Positions 24,698-34,298 of a DNA stretch of 64,000 nucleotides are shown in pieces. The first letter of the stretch is position 1. Every line of letters begins with the position of its first letter. Location of the stretch: NCBI GenBank assembly GCA_036128855.1, contig JAYYPW010000002.1, positions 124,001 to 188,000 of the forward strand, written 5' to 3'. Made by a program: the position numbers and the translations under genes. The DNA is from JAYYPW01 sp036128855 (lineage in GTDB: Bacteria > Pseudomonadota > Gammaproteobacteria > Comchoanobacterales > Comchoanobacteraceae). The notes under the pieces were generated by a model. That model was not told the DNA's origin, did not search any database, and was given only the letters and a program-made list of their open reading frames with translations.

Positions 24698-26257
24698 TTA
24701 AGCTGATGCAACAACCGCAGCATCTTCCTGCTTAAAAATATATTGCTGATAATTATCATTACAAGATTTAAATAGCTCCTGATAAGCTTCATTATATGCA
24801 GACTGACTAGACCAAGACTTTCTAGGGTCTAATAAATTAGAATCTAAGCCAGGAACTTGCATGGGGAAACGTAAATCAAAACCCTCTATCTTACCCATTT
24901 CTGCATCTAAAACGGTACCATCAAGGATACGGTCTAGTAACATCCTAGTAAAATCAATCGCAAAACGCTTACCTCCAGAGGTGTAAGATCCTCCAGACCA
25001 ACCAGTATTAACAAGGTAAACCTGGGCAGCGCTTGCCTCTAGACGCATTTGTAACAAATCAGCATAGACAGTGGGATGCTGAGGAAAAAATGCTGCACCA
25101 AAACAAGTACTAAAAGTCGATTGAATAGTTTTTGTTGAACCAACTTCTGTGCTCCCTACCAGCGCAGTGTAACCATTTAAAAACCAATATCGTGCCTGCT
25201 CTACACTCAAAACAGATACTGGTGGCAGTACTCCATATAAATCACACGTTAGGAAAATAACTGAGCTAGGTATTCCACCACGATTATTAGGCTGGATATT
25301 TGGTACTACATCCCTCGGGTAGACCGCGCGCGTATTCGTAGTAAGCGAGGTATCGGCAAACTGGGGCTCTTGGTTCGCATCTAGGGTAACATTCTCAAGA
25401 ATAGCTGTTGGCTGCCTTGTAGCATGCCAAATCATGGGTTCGGACTGCTCCGATAGGTTAATACATTTAGCATAACACCCACCTTCAAAATTAAAAACTC
25501 CATCCGATGACCAACCATGCTCATCGTCACCGATAAGCTTGCGCTTTGGATCTGCAGATAGCGTAGTTTTGCCAGTCCCAGACAAGCCAAAAAACAATGC
25601 AACATCACCTTCGTCATCCATATTTGCAGCACAATGCATAGGCAAAACACCTCTAGATGGTAAGAGAAAGTTCAGTACAGAAAACATAGATTTTTTCATT
25701 TCTCCAGCATAACGTAAACCACTTAACAGCACGCGTTTATTTTCAAAGTCTATAAACAATCCTGCCTCGCTATGAATATCAAGATCTTCCGCATTTAGTT
25801 GCATACCAGGAAGTGAAATTAACGTCCAAGTATCAGAATAATTGGATAAGTCAGCCATCACTTCGCGGATAAAGATATTCCGAGCAAATAGCTGGTGCCA
25901 AGCATATTCTGTGATAGCGTGAATCCTCAAACCGTATTTCTTATCTGCCCCAACCTGTAAAAAAGAGGAAAAAAGCGTAAGGTCTTGCGCGTAAGACATA
26001 GCAAGATCCCACACTTTATGCATATTTTCTTTTGAATAAGGCTGGCTAGTTTTACCCCACGAAACAGAACTTTCTGTTACATCATCCACTACAATATACC
26101 TATCTTTGACAGACCTTCCAGTCCGCGAGCCTGTTTCCACAGTAAGAACGCCAGTAGATGTAAACTTAGCTCCCTCATTAGTTATGGCGTGATCAACAAG
26201 AACCGAGCGAGGGGTATCTTGCTTAAGCCTTAGGTTTTCAATCAAAATCAACTCCAT
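24698..26257 (-). CDS. pckA: Phosphoenolpyruvate carboxykinase (ATP)
   Basis: Converts oxaloacetate and ATP to phosphoenolpyruvate, the entry to gluconeogenesis. 519 residues from the ATG at 26257; the frame stays open to 26350, but the extra residues lack family character and the chosen ATG precedes the conserved ENLRLKQDTPRSVLVDHAI region. Motifs: TGVLTVETGSRTGRSVKDRYIV, the P-loop GLSGTGKTTLSADP, and the metal site LIGDDEHGWSSDGVFNFEGGCYAK. Its presence with tkt, gap, pgk and fba fits a bacterium growing on amino acids or TCA intermediates. Confidence 0.95.
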   Translation of the reverse strand: MELILIENLRLKQDTPRSVLVDHAITNEGAKFTSTGVLTVETGSRTGRSVKDRYIVVDDVTESSVSWGKTSQPYSKENMHKVWDLAMSYAQDLTLFSSFLQVGADKKYGLRIHAITEYAWHQLFARNIFIREVMADLSNYSDTWTLISLPGMQLNAEDLDIHSEAGLFIDFENKRVLLSGLRYAGEMKKSMFSVLNFLLPSRGVLPMHCAANMDDEGDVALFFGLSGTGKTTLSADPKRKLIGDDEHGWSSDGVFNFEGGCYAKCINLSEQSEPMIWHATRQPTAILENVTLDANQEPQFADTSLTTNTRAVYPRDVVPNIQPNNRGGIPSSVIFLTCDLYGVLPPVSVLSVEQARYWFLNGYTALVGSTEVGSTKTIQSTFSTCFGAAFFPQHPTVYADLLQMRLEASAAQVYLVNTGWSGGSYTSGGKRFAIDFTRMLLDRILDGTVLDAEMGKIEGFDLRFPMQVPGLDSNLLDPRKSWSSQSAYNEAYQELFKSCNDNYQQYIFKQEDAAVVASA

Positions 26258-26524
26258 AAAATATTTCGGCCATATTAGCATAGGAAATTTAACGAAACTA
26301 GATCCACTAAATGAGTTTTTCCAATAACAAAAAGACCTTCTTGGCAACACACTCCTGAAAAATTATTTTTATCATCCAATATCAACACCTTGGAAGAATT
26401 CGTAAAAAACCAAAACCTATAAAAAATTTTTTTCAATTTTATTTATGAAAGAAAAAATAGAAACAACACTAGCGCATGGAGAATAATGACTGTTTGTTAG
26501 AAATGCTTCACACTAATATTTATC

Positions 26525-27457
26525 TTACCCATCCAATGTAGTAACAGATAAACCTGGAGATAAATCAGAGTCTGTTGCAATAACATGAAGATCTAAGGTC
26601 AAATAGTAATCCAGACATTGCTGCTTAAAGTTAGAATCATACAAAACGCAGATAACCTCCGCCCCTAATGCACCACAACCCTTAGCAGCAATAAAACCTG
26701 AGGAATTTGATACTTTTTCCAGCAAAAAGGTCGTATTAGGATGTTGTAAGCCTTGTTTTGCCAAGGTATTTTGATAATGTATAAATTCTCTTATAAAAAC
26801 ACTTGCGTTTCTATCATACCAAGCTGTAAGAGCACGATCAAAAATATTTTGTAAATCTACCACTGTAAAAGAAGCCATGGACAAATGTTGATACGTTTGC
26901 ACCTTAGCTCCCGTAGATAACAAAACAAATCCTATACCTATGAAAGGCCAGGACATTTTATGACAGACTAATTTATGAAGATCTATATGAGAACATAAAC
27001 CAAAGTACTGACTTGCCATATCCCCTCCACTTGGCCTCCTCCGTTTTGGTAAGTGGTTATAGAGTGTAAAGTAATAAGACATAGATTTTTGAAAAAAATG
27101 ACTATCTAACTCTGGCCAGATACCATGCTGAAAATAAAAGCGCAAAATCAATGCCGTCCACATCCATGCTCCTGACGAACCAAAACCTTTGAGCGGTTTT
27201 TGTTGAAGCATTACCCTAAAAGGAGAAATTTCAAAACATGATTGCCACTCGCGTTCTATGGGACAACTATGCAAAAAACCTAAAGATTGCTTGATAGCAC
27301 CAAATGCATCACATGAAGTCGCATTTTTAACATCTATACTAAAGCCTGGCTTGGAGGCTATGAGTAAAGCTTGCCGATACTCCAACACCGCGTATTCACC
27401 GAGTAAAAAAGTTTTATATGGAAAAAAAAATTGATGATTGAGAACTATATTCGCCAT
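26525..27457 (-). CDS. GHMP kinase, probable mevalonate-pathway kinase
   Basis: 310 residues. The three GHMP elements are present: FPYKTFLLGEYAVLEY at 12-27, the glycine-rich ATP loop KGFGSSGAW near 94, and AAKGCGALGAEV near 258. The GSSG rather than GSSAA loop and the PSGGDMASQYFG segment are closer to phosphomevalonate kinase than mevalonate kinase, but substrate cannot be fixed from sequence. It shares one base with the end of the HMG-CoA reductase gene, so they are translationally coupled, which supports a mevalonate-pathway role. Confidence 0.8.
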   Translation of the reverse strand: MANIVLNHQFFFPYKTFLLGEYAVLEYRQALLIASKPGFSIDVKNATSCDAFGAIKQSLGFLHSCPIEREWQSCFEISPFRVMLQQKPLKGFGSSGAWMWTALILRFYFQHGIWPELDSHFFQKSMSYYFTLYNHLPKRRRPSGGDMASQYFGLCSHIDLHKLVCHKMSWPFIGIGFVLLSTGAKVQTYQHLSMASFTVVDLQNIFDRALTAWYDRNASVFIREFIHYQNTLAKQGLQHPNTTFLLEKVSNSSGFIAAKGCGALGAEVICVLYDSNFKQQCLDYYLTLDLHVIATDSDLSPGLSVTTLDG

Positions 27458-28743
27458 TAAAACCTAATTTTTTCTTTTACGATTTTTCGGAAAATAGTCA
27501 ACACATCCTCTGGAGAAATCCGGCCATGAGCACGTAAAAAGTCCTCTGATAATTGAGTAACTTGCTGGCGATATTGCTCAGGAATAGATGCATTAACAAT
27601 AAAGTTTTGAATATGCAATCGCATATGTCCTGCATTTATGCCTTCACCAACCAGAGCTCGAAGAGCAGATAAGTTTTGTAATAACCCAGCCTGCGCAACA
27701 ATTTGCATTAATTCATGTTTCGAAGGGTTTCCTAACATGGCCAATGCCAAATTTGCCAGAGGGTGTGTAGACACAACCCCTCCAACTGTAGCACATGCAA
27801 TTGGTAAGCTTAGCTGACCCTGTAACTCACCTGAATTATAAACCCAAGAAGATAATGGCTTATAAGCTCCATCCTGTGACGCATAAGCGCCTACCGCTGC
27901 AGACTGTGCACGCCAATCATTCCCTGTAGCTAATAGCACCGCATCTACTCCATTCATAATGCCCTTGTTATGCGTGACCGCACGGTAAATATCATACATT
28001 GCATACGTGGATAACTGGGCTATTTTCACTCCCAATTGCTCAGGGAAATCATATAAAACAACCTGCACCTGTGCAAAAAAATGTGGCTGATGGTTAGACA
28101 AAATGATTACATCTGCCTCAACCCCCCATTGCAAAGCCAATTTTTGTGAAAGCACATGTCCAACTTGGTTGATAAAATTTGCTCCGAGCGCATCAACACT
28201 ATCTACAAGATAATCGATACTATATGATGGATGGCTTGCTGCAGAATCAACCCCTTTGATCTCACGCAAACGAATATCTAAAACACCACCGCCTCGAGAT
28301 GCCATACGCGAAGCAACTCCAGATTGTAGAAATGAGATTAGAGATACTTTATGCTGCTGAAGATATTCACGAATATTATGGGCAGGTACTGAAAAATAGA
28401 GCAACTGCCCCCATAGCCCTTTACCGGTCACCTTCGATTTGACTCTGCCCTGCTCTCTAAGATATTTCGCAGATTTATTCATCGCAGCAACTACAGAGGT
28501 TTCCTCAATGACCATAGGTAAACAACAACGTCCCCAAGCCAGGGGAAAATCTTGTACAACAGAAAAAGGGAACGGCCATGCACCAATAACATTCTCACTG
28601 CATGAATCATTAATATCATGAATATAGCCTGCAGTCGAATTCTGCAGCAACTTAGCTTGATCGGGAGTTAGAAGATCTTTTTTATTTAAATATTCAACTC
28701 TCTGCAACCGAGTCATCTCGTAAAATTTATGCGTAAACGACAT
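27457..28743 (-). CDS. mvaA: Hydroxymethylglutaryl-CoA reductase, class II
   Basis: From the ATG at 28743 the protein has 428 residues, the length of the Pseudomonas mevalonii class II enzyme. The frame is open upstream to 28887, but that would run over the idi promoter and start. Motifs: ENVIGAWPFPFSV with the catalytic Glu of ENVIG, VDALGANFINQV (DAMGxN-like), the TGNDWRAQSAAVGAYASQDG lysine-less segment, and ATVGGVVSTHPLA. In a bacterium with idi and a GHMP kinase next door it more likely makes mevalonate than degrades it; this direction is inference. Confidence 0.93.
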   Translation of the reverse strand: MSFTHKFYEMTRLQRVEYLNKKDLLTPDQAKLLQNSTAGYIHDINDSCSENVIGAWPFPFSVVQDFPLAWGRCCLPMVIEETSVVAAMNKSAKYLREQGRVKSKVTGKGLWGQLLYFSVPAHNIREYLQQHKVSLISFLQSGVASRMASRGGGVLDIRLREIKGVDSAASHPSYSIDYLVDSVDALGANFINQVGHVLSQKLALQWGVEADVIILSNHQPHFFAQVQVVLYDFPEQLGVKIAQLSTYAMYDIYRAVTHNKGIMNGVDAVLLATGNDWRAQSAAVGAYASQDGAYKPLSSWVYNSGELQGQLSLPIACATVGGVVSTHPLANLALAMLGNPSKHELMQIVAQAGLLQNLSALRALVGEGINAGHMRLHIQNFIVNASIPEQYRQQVTQLSEDFLRAHGRISPEDVLTIFRKIVKEKIRF

Positions 28744-28750
28744 ACAACCA

Positions 28751-28794
28751 TTGCGGATTTTTCTATTGACGGTTATTATACACTCACAAAACAA
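28751..28794. promoter_or_regulatory. Divergent promoters of idi and HMG-CoA reductase sharing one -10 region
   Basis: In the 66-base gap between the two starts, the plus strand has TTGCGG (28751-28756), a 17-base spacer and TATTAT (28774-28779), reading towards idi. The minus strand has a perfect TATAAT (28780-28775) with TTGTGC 17 bases upstream, reading towards mvaA. The two -10 boxes occupy the same bases. Predicted leaders are about 24 bases on each side. Confidence 0.45.
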
Positions 28795-28809
28795 TTCGCA
28801 CAAACATAG

Positions 28810-29343
28810 ATGAATACTGAAGTCATACTCGTTAATGAGAACGATGAACCACAAGGAACCTGTGAAAAAATCAAAGCACATCAGCAAGGATTATGTCATC
28901 GTGCCTACTCCATATTCATATTTTCTGAACAAGATCATAACGTGCTATTACAAAAGAGATATCACCAGAAATACCATTCTGGATCCAAATGGACAAACAC
29001 GTGCTGTAGCCATCCACAACCAAACGAAAAAAACCATGAAAGCGCAATAAAAAGGCTACGATATGAAATGGGAATAGACTGTGTACATCTTGAACATGTC
29101 GGTGAATATTTGTACAAACACCACTTTAAAAATGGGCTTATTGAACATGAATATGATCATATATTCATTGGCAAGATAGACAAATACACTCCATTAGCAC
29201 CAAACCCTGAAGAAGTAAGTGCATGCTTATGGATAAATGCAGAGGATTTAGAAAATTGGCTGAGAACTACACCCAATGATTTTACCCCATGGTTTGAAAA
29301 AACTTGGCACCTCGCTCACAGCAGTCAACATACAATAATCTAG
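28810..29343 (+). CDS. idi: Isopentenyl-diphosphate isomerase, type I
   Basis: Interconverts isopentenyl and dimethylallyl diphosphate. 177 residues, normal for type I. The catalytic Cys is in TNTCCSHP, the Nudix-like helix in ESAIKRLRYEMGI, and the catalytic Glu in LIEHEYDHIFIG. The N-terminus NTEVILVNENDEPQGTCEKIKAH matches the family opening. It diverges from the HMG-CoA reductase-kinase pair, so all three probably serve isoprenoid synthesis by mevalonate. It is convergent with the first glycosyltransferase-like gene. Confidence 0.96.
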   Translation: MNTEVILVNENDEPQGTCEKIKAHQQGLCHRAYSIFIFSEQDHNVLLQKRYHQKYHSGSKWTNTCCSHPQPNEKNHESAIKRLRYEMGIDCVHLEHVGEYLYKHHFKNGLIEHEYDHIFIGKIDKYTPLAPNPEEVSACLWINAEDLENWLRTTPNDFTPWFEKTWHLAHSSQHTII

Positions 29344-29396
29344 CTAATAAACAATTACATTTCAGCAAGATGTACATACAATCGCATGTCGCGAGA

Positions 29397-31259
29397 TTAG
29401 CAAGATCTCATACCAACGGAACAACTCATTGGGTCGATGGCAGGACGCGGACACGCCCCCGACTTATCAAATACTGTCTTTAGTGATTGCTCAAGAGATG
29501 CACGTAATACATTTTTCTTGATATTATTCAATCTTGATTTCAAGATAATATTGTTTGTAAGCGTCGTATCAGATGTTAGAAAACAGTCCAACAAAGTAGA
29601 TAAAGCGTCAATATCACCATTCTTCTCGGTAACTTTGTAGGGATTTAATAGCGTATCCACTTCATTTTTTGAAAAACATGCTGAGAGCTTTTTTTGCAAA
29701 AATGGTATAATTTGCGGCCGTGTTTCTTCTAAACCATATCTTCTCGCAATATACCACAGTGCATTAGACCGTTCCCAATTGAGCAAACCACCCACAGATG
29801 GTTTATTATTTTCCTCATTAGGAGTATGAAATAAAACCTCAGTATCAGTAAGCTGCATGGCATCAAGCTCAAACATCGAGATACCACCTGGTCGTGTAAT
29901 ATGAACATCTGCTTGCCTGATAACACCTGCGATTATCCGCTCATCACTGACAAAACCATATGCATTAATTACTAAGTTCTCTGGCATATTTTTGCTAAGA
30001 GTTTCAATTTGATCTTTTACTTGTTCATTTCTACCACAAAAAACAGATATCTCTAGCTTCTGCTCCCCAGTAAAACCGTTATAATTATAGTTCATATCAT
30101 GCAAATATTTTGTCAAAGACTGAACATAACTAATTAAAGACTCACCTCCGTTTCCACCTAACATCATAGAAACATAAAAAGTACCTGGCTTTTTTGAAAA
30201 ATCAGACTGAATAGATGGGTCAGATCTTTTGGGCGCGCACAACTCTCTATAGAGATCTTGTGGAGAAAGCTTAAACCCAGGCCTCACTAACATATTACTC
30301 GCAACAAGAAAAGTTACACAGTCTTGCAGCGGTGATTTAGACCATGGATTACTGAAAAAAGACATCTGAGAAAGATGCGAGGTAGTAGTCCCAGCGGGTG
30401 ATGGAGGTAGTGCGAGTGGTGGACTGACTATATGAAGATTAGAACGCTTAATCACACCTTCGTGTAACCGCAACAAAGCATTAAAGTAGTTTACCGTAGA
30501 AAAGTCCGTGTTATTTTCGTCATAAATTGGAGAATCTGTAAGCACTTTTACAGTTCGGATATCATTCTTTACAGTAACATGTTTTGTTTTGTTGAGTTTA
30601 GTATCCGACCACCAGGTAGATAGCTTTTCAAAGAGAATATTTATTGGCTTGAACAATAGCGCAAAAGAAAAAACAAATAGATACATTATAGTACAAAAAA
30701 CTTTCTTGAAAAAAGCATCGGACTTACTAGCCCAAACTATATTCCAAACACGTGTATCCAAGTTTAATATTCCGTGGAAAAACCGGATAGACAACGGAAT
30801 ATCAGCCCATTTTTTTTCTCTTATTTGGTTATAATCACCAACTGCCTCACAAATTGCTTCTGTTGAATTAGTTTGTGTATCAATAACTTTAGCAACCCCA
30901 ACAGACAACATCTGCCTACATAAACCAATCCGTACACCCCAATAGTGAAATTGATCAACTAGTGTTTGTAAACGGATCATCCAAAATAAACCATTCACAT
31001 TTTCATTTTTCTGCCACCTGTTCCACATCTTCACACCTGGGTGATTTGCAGCAGAATTATTAGGATCAAAAAAAGTATCTTCCTGTAAACCATAAGTTTC
31101 TTTGAGTAAATTTTTTATAGCTTTTGCGGTTTCTTTATGGCCGTTTCCCGCTGCTAAAGAAATCATACAAATTTTTCCTCCACGCGCTATGTTTTCTAAT
31201 TCTTTAGCAGTTAAAATTAGTGGTTCAGCGACTTTATGTGAGTTGGTAAAATGTGGCAT
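29397..31259 (-). CDS. Membrane-associated MurG/MGDG-synthase-like glycosyltransferase, paralogue 1
   Basis: 620 residues. The N-terminal half opens with GGKICMISLAAGNGHKETA (AAGNGH at 36-41), the glycine-rich 'GxGHxxAA' start of GT28/MGDG-synthase/UgtP proteins. The C-terminal half has YVSMMLGGNGGESLISY, VINAYGFVSDERIIAGVIRQADVHITRPGGISMFELDAM (P457-G-G), the MurG-type donor-sugar site. Between them is an insertion with a hydrophobic stretch (FCTIMYLFVFSFALLFKPINILF). A conserved block VIDTQTNSTE...AVGDYN is shared with its neighbour. Glycosyltransferase fold is inferred from these motifs; acceptor unknown. Confidence 0.7.
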   Translation of the reverse strand: MPHFTNSHKVAEPLILTAKELENIARGGKICMISLAAGNGHKETAKAIKNLLKETYGLQEDTFFDPNNSAANHPGVKMWNRWQKNENVNGLFWMIRLQTLVDQFHYWGVRIGLCRQMLSVGVAKVIDTQTNSTEAICEAVGDYNQIREKKWADIPLSIRFFHGILNLDTRVWNIVWASKSDAFFKKVFCTIMYLFVFSFALLFKPINILFEKLSTWWSDTKLNKTKHVTVKNDIRTVKVLTDSPIYDENNTDFSTVNYFNALLRLHEGVIKRSNLHIVSPPLALPPSPAGTTTSHLSQMSFFSNPWSKSPLQDCVTFLVASNMLVRPGFKLSPQDLYRELCAPKRSDPSIQSDFSKKPGTFYVSMMLGGNGGESLISYVQSLTKYLHDMNYNYNGFTGEQKLEISVFCGRNEQVKDQIETLSKNMPENLVINAYGFVSDERIIAGVIRQADVHITRPGGISMFELDAMQLTDTEVLFHTPNEENNKPSVGGLLNWERSNALWYIARRYGLEETRPQIIPFLQKKLSACFSKNEVDTLLNPYKVTEKNGDIDALSTLLDCFLTSDTTLTNNIILKSRLNNIKKNVLRASLEQSLKTVFDKSGACPRPAIDPMSCSVGMRSC

Positions 31260-31436
31260 GTTCAGTTATTTCTTATTTTTATAATAAGAATGTTAATAGT
31301 AATGAAACATAGCACAAGAAAAAATGAAATACAACTACTAACTATTAATCAAAATACGCACACCAAGGCCAAGCTTTATCAGAGTAATTACAATTAGAAA
31401 TCTATATTATTCACATAAAACACGTACACAAGCATT

Positions 31437-33593
31437 TTATTTTCGACGCTTTGGAGCTTGCAAACCTGTTGGAACCCTACTAGGTGGTTTTACAGAATGC
31501 GTAAGAATATTTTTTGGCAGCCTTATTGTCGCTGATGGTAATACTGCTGGTTTTTCTTGTTTGGGAGCATCTTGAGTTTCTTGTAGTGCACCCATAGTTA
31601 AATCATCAAAGTCAAGCCGACCCCCTATCCCATTTCCACCATTACTATTAACGTATTTCTGAATAAGCCCCAAGAAAGCTTTTGAATCAGTAAGAGAGGT
31701 GTTTGTTACCAGATGGTCCTGTAAAGAACGTTCAAGTATTTTTTTACAAACGCTGCCCTTGCTCGACTTTCGAAACTTGAAAAAATCAAAGAAACCTTTT
31801 TCCTTATGTTTGCCCTCAGTATCTTCTAAATGATCTTCACAAAATGCTTTGAAAGCGCCTGGAGAACGTAAATATGCACGTCGACGCATCAGTAACCACA
31901 GTGGATTTGACCGCTCCCAACTTACCAACCCCTCCAAAGAAGGCCTACCATCCTCTTCTAGAGGTGTATGAAAAAGTAGATTATGGGAAGCATTCATCGT
32001 ATCTAGTTCAAATATTGAAATACCACCTGGTCGAGTGATATGTAAGTCTGCTTGTCTTAGAACAGCAGCAATCTCTTGATCATTTCGTATGAACCCGAGA
32101 GGATTAATGAGAAAATTCTCTGGGGCAGAACGCTGAATTTCTTTTATTTCTGATTCTATATCACTAAAGCTCCTCCCACAAAACAATGTTACTACTACTT
32201 CCATATTATTGTCTTTTAAATGAGGATAAGCCTTATTGAGAGCTTCTAGATATTTTTTCAAAGCTTTAGTATAGGACACAAGAGATGGCCCCCCATTACC
32301 ACCTAACATCACAGATACATTGAGTCGATTCTTACTTTTAGAATAACTTCTCTTATCTGTATCATCACCAAACTCTTCTGGTAAATTGTTTTCATCTATT
32401 TTAAAACCATCGCGAACAAGCGCATTCTCAGGAGTAGTATAAGTTACTCTACTTTGCAAAAACTGGTCATTTAATGGGTTTGAAAAGAAATTCTGACAGT
32501 AGTGATACATTTTGTTGAACAAATCATTCTGCAAAGCACTTGAATCAGAAGTATAATCAGCAGACATATTTCTCATTTTTACACGAGGAATGCTTGCCAA
32601 AGGCGGACTCACAATCTCCAAATGTGATCTTTTAATATGCTCAGGACACACCTTATTCAAAGAATCAAAATAATTGATAGTTGAGTTATCTCTATTCGAA
32701 GCATCGTAAACAGGAACATCTGTTAGCACCTTGATCAAACGAACAGGTCCTTTGACTTTAACATCATCTATACGACTATTACCTGGAGAGACAAAGAAAG
32801 AATAGATAAATTTTGTAAGACGGTAACCCAAATCCAAGGGGACTAAAATAGGAGAAAGTGGGAACAATACAAATAGTGCCACGAGAACTTTTTTAAAAAA
32901 TGAAGTCTCTGTCATCCCCATCTGATGGAGTAAAAAATCATTATTACGGTATAAACTATTTACGATCATAGAGAGAGGAAACAAAACTAACCAGAATATT
33001 GGATAGCCAAAAAAGGTGGCAATGACTGTACCAGTTTTTCGATACCAAGATTCCTGAGGGTTTTTCCATAAAATAGGTGCCAAAACTGGATCAAGAAACA
33101 CATGTATCATCTTGACAATCCAATCATCAATCTCTTCCATTTTCCCAGCTAAAAATAGGTTATAGTCTCCTACTGCCTGTGCAGTAGAAATAGTCGAGTT
33201 TGTTTGAGTATCTATAACCTTCATTGCCTTTTGTTTTATAAGATACTGACATAAGCCAACTCGTGATGCGTAATGGTGCAGCCAATCAGAAAATGACTGC
33301 GTACTAACCAAAAACTTCAACAACCCAATATATTCATTCTTCTGCCAAATATTCCATAGCCAAACACCCGGGTGATCCCTTGCACCTTTAACAGGGTCAA
33401 GAAAAGAATCTGCTGGAATATGTTCTGGGTAACGTTTATGAAGAGAATCTTTAATTCTACGTGCCATTTCAAGATGCCCGTTACCTGCAGCTAAAGTAAT
33501 TTCAAAAATTTTACCTCCTCTTTTTAGATTATCTTTCTCTAAAGGATTCAACTCGAGTGGTTTAGGCAACTCATTTTTTTTATTTTTTAACAT
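31437..33593 (-). CDS. Membrane-associated MurG/MGDG-synthase-like glycosyltransferase, paralogue 2
   Basis: 718 residues, paralogue of the gene downstream. Shared blocks: GGKIFEITLAAGNGHLEMA (AAGNGH at 35-40), the DHPGVWLWNIWQKNE element, MKVIDTQTNST, a VLTDVPVYDASN...STINYFDSL block, SVMLGGNGGPSLVSY and LRQADLHITRPGGISIFELD (P522-G-G). The central insertion is longer and more hydrophobic (two or three segments, about residues 190-270). The C-terminal 60 residues are Pro/Lys-rich. Tandem same-strand paralogues suggest duplication followed by specialisation. Gap to the next gene is 177 bases, so separate promoters are possible. Confidence 0.7.
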   Translation of the reverse strand: MLKNKKNELPKPLELNPLEKDNLKRGGKIFEITLAAGNGHLEMARRIKDSLHKRYPEHIPADSFLDPVKGARDHPGVWLWNIWQKNEYIGLLKFLVSTQSFSDWLHHYASRVGLCQYLIKQKAMKVIDTQTNSTISTAQAVGDYNLFLAGKMEEIDDWIVKMIHVFLDPVLAPILWKNPQESWYRKTGTVIATFFGYPIFWLVLFPLSMIVNSLYRNNDFLLHQMGMTETSFFKKVLVALFVLFPLSPILVPLDLGYRLTKFIYSFFVSPGNSRIDDVKVKGPVRLIKVLTDVPVYDASNRDNSTINYFDSLNKVCPEHIKRSHLEIVSPPLASIPRVKMRNMSADYTSDSSALQNDLFNKMYHYCQNFFSNPLNDQFLQSRVTYTTPENALVRDGFKIDENNLPEEFGDDTDKRSYSKSKNRLNVSVMLGGNGGPSLVSYTKALKKYLEALNKAYPHLKDNNMEVVVTLFCGRSFSDIESEIKEIQRSAPENFLINPLGFIRNDQEIAAVLRQADLHITRPGGISIFELDTMNASHNLLFHTPLEEDGRPSLEGLVSWERSNPLWLLMRRRAYLRSPGAFKAFCEDHLEDTEGKHKEKGFFDFFKFRKSSKGSVCKKILERSLQDHLVTNTSLTDSKAFLGLIQKYVNSNGGNGIGGRLDFDDLTMGALQETQDAPKQEKPAVLPSATIRLPKNILTHSVKPPSRVPTGLQAPKRRK

Positions 33594-33707
33594 ATCGATA
33601 CTGATTTAAATAATTATTTTTTCTATAGCACACAAACTGGCAAACTGCTGGAATTTGGATATTAATTTGACTTTTTTTTTAATTACACGTATTATCTAGA
33701 GCTTCTA

Positions 33708-33781
33708 GGCTATGTAGCTCAGCTGGTTAGAGCGCGGCACTCATAATGCTGAGGTCGGTGGTTCAAGTCCACCCATAGCCA
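33708..33781 (+). tRNA. tRNA-Met (elongator, anticodon CAT)
   Basis: A 74-base cloverleaf with acceptor arms GGCTATG/CATAGCC, D arm AGCTCAG..., anticodon CAT at 33742-33744 in CTCATAA, and T arm GGTTCAAGTCC. The anticodon stem and overall sequence resemble E. coli elongator tRNA-Met. The 3' CCA is not encoded (ATCT follows the acceptor stem), so it must be added by the CCA-adding enzyme. Confidence 0.95.
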
Positions 33782-33880
33782 TCTAGCAGTGACAATCACT
33801 TCTCCAAAAAAAGACCTTATCCTATTGCCAATCGAAAAACGTGTGATTATACTGATTCGACTCAAATATAGGAGGCAGTC

Positions 33881-34297
33881 ATGAATCTAGTAAAACTTTT
33901 GGATTTGCAACCCTACCTTACCAATAGTAGTGAGCAATATATGAGCGAACTACAACGCGAGCATTTTAAGAAACTACTCAGCGCTTGGCGAGACCACCTT
34001 GTACAGGCAGCAGAAACAACAGTAAATTTCTTACAAAACGACACCTCAAAACTACCCGACCAAACCGACAATGCGACTAAAGAAGAAGAAATGTACGCCA
34101 AGCTTAGAAAGCAAGCCCGAGATAGCAAGCTCATCAAACGAATTAGTAGCTGTATTCGCGCTATAGAGCAAAAAGACTATGGGTTTTGTGAAAGCTGCGG
34201 AGCAGAAATTGGCATTCGCAGACTTGAAGCTAGGCCCGTTGCCAAAGAATGTGTTGACTGTAAAACACTAGCAGAAGAAAAGGAAAAGGTTAGCTAA
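33881..34297 (+). CDS. dksA: RNA polymerase-binding transcription factor DksA
   Basis: 138 residues. The coiled-coil tip DQTDNA corresponds to the DxxDxA of E. coli DksA needed for ppGpp-dependent action. The zinc finger is complete: CESCG and CVDCK. The core segment GFCESCGAEIGIRRLEARP is nearly identical to the family. It controls rRNA and amino-acid promoters with ppGpp in the stringent response. An AGGAGG ribosome-binding site precedes the ATG. A small membrane gene follows after 1 base. Confidence 0.97.
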   Translation: MNLVKLLDLQPYLTNSSEQYMSELQREHFKKLLSAWRDHLVQAAETTVNFLQNDTSKLPDQTDNATKEEEMYAKLRKQARDSKLIKRISSCIRAIEQKDYGFCESCGAEIGIRRLEARPVAKECVDCKTLAEEKEKVS

Positions 34298-34298
34298 G

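Noticed and set aside
28744..28887. N-terminal extension of HMG-CoA reductase to 28887
   Set aside because: It would overlap the idi start and promoter, and the ATG at 28743 gives exactly the family length.
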